Shown here piece after piece: positions 46,352 to 53,620 of a DNA stretch of 64,000 nucleotides. Position numbers and translations under genes: made by a program. Where the stretch lies: positions 1 through 64,000 of the forward strand of contig JANQFG010000005.1 in assembly GCA_028277985.1 (NCBI GenBank). Direction: 5' to 3'. Below the pieces are notes generated by a model that was given only the letters and a program-made list of their open reading frames with translations, was not told the origin of the DNA and made no database searches. Within the stretch, counting starts at the first letter, position 1, and every line of letters starts with the position of its first letter. Source of the stretch: a bacterium. Lineage in GTDB: Bacteria > Desulfobacterota > DSWW01.

Positions 46352-47113
46352 TTATCGCTTCTTACCTTTGTCAACCCCTGCAACCGAGGCCTGCAGTTTC
46401 TGCACTTCATCAGGCCTCAGCCTTCGATACCCGCCCTTGGGAAGCCCCTCCAAGGCCAGAGGCCCGAGGGCAACCCTCTTCAGCTTGACTACCTGGTAGC
46501 GGAACCGCTCGAGCATCTTCTTGACCTGCCGGTTCCTCCCCTCGTGCAGGGTCATGCGGAGCCAGCAGTTGCGGTCCCCCCTCTTCAGAAAGGAGACCCC
46601 TGCCGGAGCGGTCTTCCTTCCGTCCAGAACCACCCCGCTCCGGAGGCGGTCGATCACCTTCTTGTCCGGAACGCCCCTGACCTTGACGTGATAGACCTTC
46701 CTGACCTTGTACCGGGGATGAATGACCCGGTTGGCGAGTTCGCCGTCATTCGTGCACAAGAGAAGCCCCTCGGCGTCAAAATCCAATCGTCCAACGGGGT
46801 ACGGCTTACCCTTGATACCGGAGAGCAGGTCCCCCACGCAGGGCCGTCCACGAGGGTCCTCCATGGTGCAGAGCATGTTCCTAGGCTTGTGAAGAAGGAA
46901 GTAGACTGGAGCTGCGGGTTTGACCCGTTTGCCGTCCACCCTGACCGAATCTTTGGCCGGATCCACACAAGTTCCCGGCTCCCGCACGGCCTTGCCGTTC
47001 AGGGTTACGCGGCCCTCCCGGATCAATTCCTCGGCGTGCCGACGGGAGGCGGTCCCGGACCGGGCCAAGAAGCGGGCAAGCCTCTCCTCAGAGGGGCTCG
47101 GGTCAGTCTTCAT
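46352..47113 (-). CDS. rluB: 23S rRNA pseudouridine synthase, RluB type
   Basis: This is a 253-residue enzyme. An N-terminal S4 RNA-binding domain (ERLARFLARSGTASRRHAEELIREGRVTLNG) precedes the RsuA/RluB-type catalytic domain, with the active Asp in PVGRLDFDAEGLLL and the motif MTLHEGRNRQVKKML. It likely converts U2605-equivalent uridine in 23S rRNA. It overlaps scpB by 11 bases, a placement common in bacteria (scpA-scpB-rluB). The C-terminal KGKKR tail is basic. Confidence 0.92.
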   Translation of the reverse strand: MKTDPSPSEERLARFLARSGTASRRHAEELIREGRVTLNGKAVREPGTCVDPAKDSVRVDGKRVKPAAPVYFLLHKPRNMLCTMEDPRGRPCVGDLLSGIKGKPYPVGRLDFDAEGLLLCTNDGELANRVIHPRYKVRKVYHVKVRGVPDKKVIDRLRSGVVLDGRKTAPAGVSFLKRGDRNCWLRMTLHEGRNRQVKKMLERFRYQVVKLKRVALGPLALEGLPKGGYRRLRPDEVQKLQASVAGVDKGKKR

Positions 47114-48509
47114 CAGGGTTGCCCCCCTCCCCCGGCTTCTTGAACGCCTCGTCCCCTTCCTCCGGTACTGTCTGGTCCGATTCCACTGTTTGGACCGACT
47201 CCACTGCTTGGTCCGACCCCACCGCTTGGTCCGACCCCGTCATCTGGTCCGCCCCCTCTTCCCCCTCTTCCAGCTCTTCGTAAAGCTCCAGGCGGGTCCG
47301 AGTGCTCTTCAGGATTTCGTCCAGTTCTCCCGTGGTGATTTCTTCCTCGTCCAGCGGTTCTTCATCGTCCGACCACTCGTCTTCGTCGCCGGAGACTTCT
47401 TCGTCCTCGTCGTCGTCCTCGTATTCTTCCTCTTCTTCCTGCTCGCCCTCGGCGGACTCGGTTTCCTCGGGCACTTCTGTGCCCGCCTCCTCCGACGCTG
47501 CAGCCTCCTCCCCCACCACTCCTACCACCTCCCCCTCTTCGCCCTGAGCATCCGGCTGGTCCGACCCCTCGGCCTCCTCCTGGCTCGTATCGACCATATC
47601 CTTGATTTCCCTCAGGGTCGGCAAGTCCTTGAGGCTGTTGAGACCGAACAGCTCAAGAAAATCCTGTGTGGTGCCATACAGGATCGGCCTGCCCGGGACC
47701 TCTTTTCTCCCCAGGATGCGAAGCAGCCGTCTCTCAAGGAGGGTGCCCAGAACAGCGCCGCTGTCCACGCCCCGGATCTGTTCCGCCTCGGCCCTCGTAA
47801 CGGGCTGGCGATAGGCCACGATCGCGAGCGTCTCGAGGGCTGCCCGGCTCAGACGCGCGAACTTCTGTTGCCGAAGCCGCCCGAGCCACGGGGCAAACTC
47901 GGACCGGGTACGGAACTCGTACCCGTGCGCCACCTGAACGATCTCAAGTGCCCCTTCCCTCTGCTGGTACTCCTGCTCCAGCTCGCCCAGGATCTCTTTG
48001 AGCTTCTTCTTCGGGCAATCCGGCAGCACGGCACACATCCTGTCCAGCGAGATCGGCTGCTCCGATACGAAAATCAGCGCCTCCAGGATCGGTTTCAACT
48101 TGCTCCCGTCCGCACTGGGCCGGCCTCTCGTCTTCTGCGGCTTGGGCTCCGGTTCAACCTCTTGATCAGAGCCCTCCGATTCCACCTCTTCGTCAGGGCT
48201 CTCCGGTTCAACCTCCTGGTCAGAGACCTCCGATTCAAGCTCTTCATCGGCTCCGTCATGCTCGGCAGCATCGTCGAGGCCAACCGCTTCAGCCCCGTCG
48301 ACAGAGTCGTCCAGATTGACCGCCTCGTCCGGGCCGGCAGGTTCAGCCGTCTCTTCGGAACCGGCTCCCTGCTCGGCATCCTCTTCAGGCTCGGGAGGCG
48401 ATTCCTCTTGCTCCGGCCTCAAGCCGACCTCCAGGGACTCGTCCACGGCGTCTTCCGGCTCGTGCGTTTCGCTTGAAAGATCGTTCTCGTTCTTTTCGTC
48501 AGGATTCAC
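47103..48509 (-). CDS. scpB: Segregation and condensation protein ScpB with long acidic extensions
   Basis: This 468-residue protein is more than twice the usual ScpB length. The winged-helix core (about 128-300) is normal: KPILEALIFVSEQPISLD, ARLSRAALETLAIVAYRQPVTRAEAEQIRGVDS and GRPILYGTTQDFLELFGL. An acidic N-terminal extension of ~125 residues and an acidic ~165-residue tail flank it. The tail contains repeats of SDQAV/SDQTV, and similar SDQEVEPE units occur in the N-terminal part. The tail repeats are encoded by copies of the dispersed CTTGGTCCGAC element. It works with ScpA and SMC in chromosome organisation. Confidence 0.92.
   Translation of the reverse strand: MNPDEKNENDLSSETHEPEDAVDESLEVGLRPEQEESPPEPEEDAEQGAGSEETAEPAGPDEAVNLDDSVDGAEAVGLDDAAEHDGADEELESEVSDQEVEPESPDEEVESEGSDQEVEPEPKPQKTRGRPSADGSKLKPILEALIFVSEQPISLDRMCAVLPDCPKKKLKEILGELEQEYQQREGALEIVQVAHGYEFRTRSEFAPWLGRLRQQKFARLSRAALETLAIVAYRQPVTRAEAEQIRGVDSGAVLGTLLERRLLRILGRKEVPGRPILYGTTQDFLELFGLNSLKDLPTLREIKDMVDTSQEEAEGSDQPDAQGEEGEVVGVVGEEAAASEEAGTEVPEETESAEGEQEEEEEYEDDDEDEEVSGDEDEWSDDEEPLDEEEITTGELDEILKSTRTRLELYEELEEGEEGADQMTGSDQAVGSDQAVESVQTVESDQTVPEEGDEAFKKPGEGGNPDED
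47170..47255. repeat. Dispersed GGTCCGACCCC elements inside scpB (tail)
   Basis: About five units with 18-bp spacing, such as CTGCTTGGTCCGACCCC (47204-47220) and CCGCTTGGTCCGACCCCG (47222-47239), lie in frame in the scpB tail. Another core copy, CTGGTCCGACCCC, is at 47556-47568. Confidence 0.8.
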
Positions 48510-49269
48510 GGCTTTGCAGGGTCTCCTTCAGTTTTTCTTTCTGCTCTTCCCCACCGGACAAGGCCCTCACCTGTACGGCACCAAAGGCCTCGAACTGATA
48601 GGCCCGAATCAGGCGCAGACGAACCAGCTCCAGGATCGACAGGAAGGTGACGATGATCCCCTCACGGGAGGGCGCTCCATCGAAGAGCTCCTCAAAGGCC
48701 ATCGACTCCTTCTCCGTAATAAGGTCCAGGACTTCTACGATACGGTCCACCAGACGGATGCGCTCCGGAATGACCTCGTGAAGGGTATCCTTCGGGGCCT
48801 GCTCGATGACCTTCTGGAACGCGTCCAACAGATCGAACAGGCTCGCCTTCAGGATGGGCGGCTCTTCCTCGATTTCCAAACCGTCTGTACCTAGATGGAC
48901 CTTGAACACGTCCCGGTTGAGCAACTCCCTCTCCCCGAGGGCCTGCCCGACCTCCTTGTAGCGCTGATACTCGATGAGCCGCAGGCGCAGGGACTCCAGG
49001 GATTCGAATTCATCCTCCTCGTCATCCTCCGCCTCTGCCGGCGAAGGCAGGAGCATCTTGGACTTGTGATAGGCCAGGGTGGCAGCCATGACGAGGAAGT
49101 CGCCCACGCCGTCCAGGTTGAGCGACTCCATGACGCTCACATATTCGAGATACTTGTTCGCGATCTCTGCAACAGGGATGTTGTAGATGTCGAGCTCGTT
49201 CTTGCGTATCAAGTGCAGCAAGAGGTCGAGAGGACCTTCAAAGTCCTGAACTTTCACCTGGTAGGCCAT
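48499..49269 (-). CDS. scpA: Segregation and condensation protein ScpA
   Basis: This is a 256-residue kleisin. The N-terminal SMC-neck-binding part (YQVKVQDFEGPLDLLLHLIRKNELDIYNIPVAEIANKYLEYV) is canonical. The middle is acidic (EAEDDEEDEFESLESL), and the C-terminal winged helix (VTFLSILELVRLRLIRAYQFEAFGAVQV) binds the SMC cap. It bridges SMC heads with ScpB. It overlaps scpB by 11 bases and follows the M50 gene by 25. Confidence 0.93.
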   Translation of the reverse strand: MAYQVKVQDFEGPLDLLLHLIRKNELDIYNIPVAEIANKYLEYVSVMESLNLDGVGDFLVMAATLAYHKSKMLLPSPAEAEDDEEDEFESLESLRLRLIEYQRYKEVGQALGERELLNRDVFKVHLGTDGLEIEEEPPILKASLFDLLDAFQKVIEQAPKDTLHEVIPERIRLVDRIVEVLDLITEKESMAFEELFDGAPSREGIIVTFLSILELVRLRLIRAYQFEAFGAVQVRALSGGEEQKEKLKETLQSRES

Positions 49270-49294
49270 GGACTCTCTTTTTCTCGGATTCCGT

Positions 49295-49948
49295 CTACAT
49301 CCCCAGCAGGGTCCTCGTCAGCAACGACATCAATCGCCAGATATGGCTCATCAGGCCGAAGGGATTGAGGAAGATCAAACCGACCACGAGGAACATGCCG
49401 TAGGGCTCGACACGACTGACCAGGATGGCCTGCTCCCTCGGAAGGAGCCCCACGAGGATCCGGCCCCCGTCAAGGGGTGGTATGGGTATAAGGTTGAACA
49501 CGGCGAGCAGCACGTTGATGGCAACGCTGAACTCGGCCATGCCTTTGAAGAACCCGAGAAACATGTAGGTCGACGGCGGAAGCACCGAGGCGATCATCAG
49601 GACCAACTGATAGAAGATGCCGCTCACGGCAGCCAGTGCCAGATTCGTGAGAGGCCCGGCTGCTGCAACCCAGACCATGTCCTGCTTTGGGTTCCGGAGG
49701 CGGAAGAAGTTCACCGGCACCGGCTTCGCCCAGCCGAAAAGGAAAGATGCATTGGTCAGGAAGAGTACCGCCGGGATGAGCACCGACCCAACCGGGTCAA
49801 TATGGACCAAGGGGTTCAAGGTCAGGCGGCCCTGCAGCTTTGCGGTCGGATCGCCCAGCCGGTAGGCCGCGTATCCGTGCATCGCCTCGTGGAAGGTGAT
49901 CGCCAGAAGCAGGGGCGGCACCACAATCGCCAATTTCTGTAAATCCAT
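49295..49948 (-). CDS. Site-2 protease family (M50) membrane metalloprotease
   Basis: This 217-residue protein has about five transmembrane segments. The zinc motif is HEAMH (His20, Glu21, His24) in ITFHEAMHGYAAYRLGDPTAK, and the second metal motif is FNLIPIPPLDGGRIL near residue 155. It belongs to the small S2P group without PDZ domain commonly placed before scpA in delta-proteobacterial genomes. Substrate unknown. Confidence 0.9.
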   Translation of the reverse strand: MDLQKLAIVVPPLLLAITFHEAMHGYAAYRLGDPTAKLQGRLTLNPLVHIDPVGSVLIPAVLFLTNASFLFGWAKPVPVNFFRLRNPKQDMVWVAAAGPLTNLALAAVSGIFYQLVLMIASVLPPSTYMFLGFFKGMAEFSVAINVLLAVFNLIPIPPLDGGRILVGLLPREQAILVSRVEPYGMFLVVGLIFLNPFGLMSHIWRLMSLLTRTLLGM

Positions 49949-50036
49949 GTGAAGAAGATTCCTTCAAATACGCCCGTATGGGTTCAAACTCTGTGAAAGA
50001 CCCTCCAGAACCTGTAGCAGATGGTCTCGAGTCTTG

Positions 50037-52706
50037 TCAACGAGACCCGGGGACCCCTTCCTCAGAGGGAAAGTGGCGCATGATCCACTCTTTCTCTGTA
50101 GTTCGATCCGTCACGTGGCCGTTGAGTTTCGCATCCATCACCTTTTCGAGGATTTCCTTGTACCTGGGGCCGGGCTTGTACCCCATCTCCTGCAGATCCG
50201 CGCCCGTCACGGAGACCGTCACGGAACGAAGCTTGGTGATGTACAGAGAAACCGCTTTCCGGGTCTTTTCCCGGGAAGTCTTGGTCATCAGGTAGAGCAG
50301 GACCTCGATCGGCAGGGGATGGAGCCACCGGTAGACCTGGCCCGGTTTCAGATCCCTGCCGCCGACGGCCATCTTCTTGAGCACCTTTTCACCCTCTGCC
50401 TTCGCACCCAGGATCCCGGTCAGCCGCTTGCCCACTACGGCGAGCCGTTTCCGGACCTCCTCGGTGGCCTGGTCGTCCAGGAGCGCAAGCAGGCAGAGAA
50501 GGTTGAACAGCCACTCCTCCCACGGAATGTCCAGGTAGAGGAGGCGGAACCAGGAAGACACCTGCCCGGCGTTTTCCAGGATCGCCCGGAGCCGTTTGTT
50601 GAGCACCAGGTCCGGGTGGATCACGCGCAGGAGGTCGAGTTCCTGCATTCTCTCCAGGATTTCTCTGGCCCTGGGCTCATGGAGAATCAGTTTGAGCTCT
50701 CCCATGAGCCTTCTGCCGTCGAGCTGTTCGGGCAGGCCGAGCTGGATCGCGCTCTGCATGAGCGTGCGCGTCTGGTGCCCGAGCGTGAATTCGAACCGCT
50801 CGGAAAATCGCAGGGCCCGGTAGATCCGGGTCGGGTCTTCGACAAAGCTCAGGTTCTGGATAACACGAACCACCTTGTCCTTGATATCCTTCTCACCGCC
50901 GAAGAAGTCCACCAGCTCGCCGAACCGTTCCGGGTCGAGCCGGACCGCCAGTGTATTCATCGTGAAATCCCTGCGGAAGAGATCGAGCTTGAGCGAGCTC
51001 CATTCCACGTTCGGCAGGGATGCGGGCTTGTCGTAATACTCGAGCCGGGCGGTGGCCACATCGATCCGGAATCCATCCGGGAAGATGACCCGAGCGGTGC
51101 CGAAGCGCTCGTGGCTTCGTTTGCGCGCCTTGTACCGGTCGCACAGCTTCTGGGCAAACAGAAGGCCATCTCCCTCGACAACGATATCGATGTCGAGATT
51201 GTCCCTTCGCAGCAGGCAATCGCGGACCACGCCACCGACCAGGTACGCGTGAATCCCGATCGACTCGGCGATCTCCCCAAACTCCCTGAGCATCTGAAAG
51301 GCCTGCGCAGGGATCCTTTCGCGCATCAGCCGCGCCACCCGCCTCTCCCGGCCCGGGACAGCCTCATCCTCAGCCGACGGATCCCTGTGCGGGGCGGGCA
51401 GAGATCTCGCGATGCTGCGCAGCATGTCCGTACGGGAGAGAAGGCCCGAGAGCTTGTCCCCCTCCAGCACCGGGATGAAGCGCTGGCCGCCCTTCAGAAG
51501 CACGTCCTGGGCTTTACGCAAGGGGTCCTCCGGGGACAGGGTGACAAAATCGGTGCTCATCACCTCGCTGACCTTTTGTTCCTTGAGCCCGTGGTAGGCA
51601 GCTTTTTCTACGATCTGTCTCGTGAGAATCCCGCGAACCGTCTCTCCCTCCAGGATGGGCAGGCTGTTGATGTTGTACCGGTTGAGGATCTCGGCTGCCT
51701 CCAGGATCGTTTGGTCCACGGTCATGGCCTTCACCGGATAGCTCATGTGATCTCGAACCTTCTCCTTCTCATCCTTTGGCTCGAGATGCTGGTTCAGAAG
51801 CACGAGCAACCGCTCCCGGACCTGGAAAAGGGTCAGATCCTTGACCGTGGCCGAGGCTGCCGTGGGGTGTCCGCCCCCTCCGAACTCCCGGGCAAGCGCC
51901 CCCACATCGACCTCGGAAATCCGGCTTCTCGCCACGAAGAAGATGCGGTTCTCCATGCGGGCGAGCACGAAGAGCACGTTCAGGTTCTCCATGTCCTTGA
52001 GCTTGTGCACAAGGACGGCCAGGTCTCCCACGTACCCGTCGGCGCTCGCCTCGGCGATGTTGACGTCCACCCCGCGCACGGCGAAAACCTTGCGGGTCTG
52101 AATCAGCTCGTTCAGGATCGCGACCTGCTCCTGGGTAAGCTCGGGTGTGATCAGGTTCGAGACCGCGTTCAGGTCTGCCCCGCACTCGAGCAGATGGGCC
52201 GCCGCTTTCAGATCGTTTACGGTGGTGGAGGAGAAGGTCAGGGATCCGGTATCCTCGTAGATCCCGAGCATGAGGATCGTGGCCTCTTCCGGCGTGAGTG
52301 CGATCGATCGCTCCTGGAGCAGCTCCACCATCAGGGTGACACTGGCGCCATACGGCTTGTAGACCTCCACATCGCCCATTATGTCGCGGTCCGTGGGCGG
52401 ATGATGATCGTAAACATGGACCTCCACGTCCGGATCGTCCACGACCTGCTGGAACCGGCCGATTCGGTCCCATTGACGGATGTCCACAAGGATGAGCCGG
52501 GTGACGCTCGCCAGGTCGATCCTCTTGAGCTTCTCGAAAGGCACCGTGTAGAGCACGCTCTCCAGAAAGAATCGCCGGAGGCTCTTCTCCTGGGAGCCGG
52601 GAAAGACCAGCACCGCTTCCGGGTATAGCTTCTTTGCGGCGATCATGGATCCCAGGGAATCGAAGTCCGCGTTGATATGTGTGGTGATTACTTCCATATC
52701 GGTCAT
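50037..52706 (-). CDS. CBS-DHH-type tRNA nucleotidyltransferase
   Basis: This is an 889-residue fusion. A DHH/DHHA1 phosphoesterase (1-300) has HINADFDSLGSM, VYDHHPPTDRD and FGGGGHPTAASA. Two CBS domains (about 320-440) follow. A class II poly(A) polymerase/CCA-type nucleotidyltransferase (from about 475) has YLVGGVVRDCLLRR and the metal-binding DIDIV, then head/neck helices. Such enzymes are A-adding or CCA-adding tRNA nucleotidyltransferases in bacteria with split activities. The ORF track extends to 53489, but the ATG at 52706 overlaps xerD by ATGA and matches the DHH start, so it is chosen. Confidence 0.92.
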   Translation of the reverse strand: MTDMEVITTHINADFDSLGSMIAAKKLYPEAVLVFPGSQEKSLRRFFLESVLYTVPFEKLKRIDLASVTRLILVDIRQWDRIGRFQQVVDDPDVEVHVYDHHPPTDRDIMGDVEVYKPYGASVTLMVELLQERSIALTPEEATILMLGIYEDTGSLTFSSTTVNDLKAAAHLLECGADLNAVSNLITPELTQEQVAILNELIQTRKVFAVRGVDVNIAEASADGYVGDLAVLVHKLKDMENLNVLFVLARMENRIFFVARSRISEVDVGALAREFGGGGHPTAASATVKDLTLFQVRERLLVLLNQHLEPKDEKEKVRDHMSYPVKAMTVDQTILEAAEILNRYNINSLPILEGETVRGILTRQIVEKAAYHGLKEQKVSEVMSTDFVTLSPEDPLRKAQDVLLKGGQRFIPVLEGDKLSGLLSRTDMLRSIARSLPAPHRDPSAEDEAVPGRERRVARLMRERIPAQAFQMLREFGEIAESIGIHAYLVGGVVRDCLLRRDNLDIDIVVEGDGLLFAQKLCDRYKARKRSHERFGTARVIFPDGFRIDVATARLEYYDKPASLPNVEWSSLKLDLFRRDFTMNTLAVRLDPERFGELVDFFGGEKDIKDKVVRVIQNLSFVEDPTRIYRALRFSERFEFTLGHQTRTLMQSAIQLGLPEQLDGRRLMGELKLILHEPRAREILERMQELDLLRVIHPDLVLNKRLRAILENAGQVSSWFRLLYLDIPWEEWLFNLLCLLALLDDQATEEVRKRLAVVGKRLTGILGAKAEGEKVLKKMAVGGRDLKPGQVYRWLHPLPIEVLLYLMTKTSREKTRKAVSLYITKLRSVTVSVTGADLQEMGYKPGPRYKEILEKVMDAKLNGHVTDRTTEKEWIMRHFPSEEGVPGSR

Positions 52707-53614
52707 TTCGCTCGCGGATGGTGACGTTGATAGATCTGTTTCAGCTTCTCCCGATTCAGATGCGTATAGATCTGCGTGGTCGAGATGCTCGCATGTCCGA
52801 GCATGAGCTGTACCGATCGTAGGTCCGCCCCCCGCTCCAACAGGTGCGTGGCAAAAGAGTGTCGGAGAACATGGGGGGTGACGGGCGAAGAGATGCCTGC
52901 CTGCAATGCATATTGGTGAAGGAGCTTCCAGAAACCCTGCCGGCTCAGACCTCGGCCGGACCGGTTCAGGAACACATGGGAGACCCTCCTGGATTTTGCC
53001 AGACCGGGACGGACGCTCGTCAGGTACTCCTTGAGCGTTTCCAGGGCCACCTCTCCGACCGGCACGAGCCGCTCCTTCTTGCCCTTGCCGTAGGCCACCA
53101 CGTAGCCCACCTCCAGGTTCAGATCCTTGAGCGTCAATGCCAACAACTCCGACACCCGGAGGCCCGTGGCGTAGAGAAGCTCGAGCATCGCCTGATTCCT
53201 GAGCCCGAGCGGCTCGGCCGGGTCGGGCTGTGCCAGGAGGCGGTCCACCTCGTCGAGCGTGAGGTCCTTCGGCAGGGGGGTCCCCAGACGCGGGACATCG
53301 AGCAACGCTGTGGGATCCTCCTTCATGTAGCCTTCCTTCTGGAGAAAACGATACAGGCCCCGTAGACTGCTCACCTTTCGCCGGATCGACCGGGCCGACA
53401 TACCCCCCTGTTTCTTCCCAAGGATGTAGAAGCGCAGATCCTCTTCCTGTACGTTTCGCAGAGGCCTCTTGAGGGTGTTCTCGACCCACAGAAGATACTC
53501 GGTCAGATCCCTGCTGTACGCTTCCAGAGTGTTCCGTGCGAGGCCTCTCTCCACGCGCAGGTGATCCAGGTAGGCGTCTACGAGCCTGTTGACCTTATCC
53601 GAATCTTTGGACAA
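52703..53614 (-). CDS. xerD: Tyrosine recombinase XerD
   Basis: This is a 303-residue recombinase. A SAM-like core-binding N-terminus (VDAYLDHLRVERGLARNTLEAYSRDL) is followed by the catalytic domain with Arg in ATGLRVSELLAL, Lys in YGKGKKERLVPV, HVLRHSFATHLLERGADL, LGHASISTTQIYTHL (nucleophile Tyr). It resolves chromosome dimers at dif with its partner. It follows mutS by 6 bases and overlaps the tRNA nucleotidyltransferase gene. Confidence 0.93.
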   Translation of the reverse strand: MSKDSDKVNRLVDAYLDHLRVERGLARNTLEAYSRDLTEYLLWVENTLKRPLRNVQEEDLRFYILGKKQGGMSARSIRRKVSSLRGLYRFLQKEGYMKEDPTALLDVPRLGTPLPKDLTLDEVDRLLAQPDPAEPLGLRNQAMLELLYATGLRVSELLALTLKDLNLEVGYVVAYGKGKKERLVPVGEVALETLKEYLTSVRPGLAKSRRVSHVFLNRSGRGLSRQGFWKLLHQYALQAGISSPVTPHVLRHSFATHLLERGADLRSVQLMLGHASISTTQIYTHLNREKLKQIYQRHHPRAK

Positions 53615-53620
53615 GACGCT

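Noticed and set aside
46920-48476. 518-residue + strand ORF
   Set aside because: It is antisense to scpB and rluB. Its Leu/Phe/Arg-rich repeats mirror the acidic repeats of ScpB.
50034-52628. 864-residue + strand ORF
   Set aside because: It is antisense to the well-supported CBS-DHH tRNA nucleotidyltransferase. Its protein is Arg/Glu/His/Leu-rich shadow sequence with no family resemblance.
52707-53489. N-terminal 261-residue extension of the nucleotidyltransferase ORF
   Set aside because: It lies out of frame over xerD; the DHH domain begins right after the ATG at 52706.
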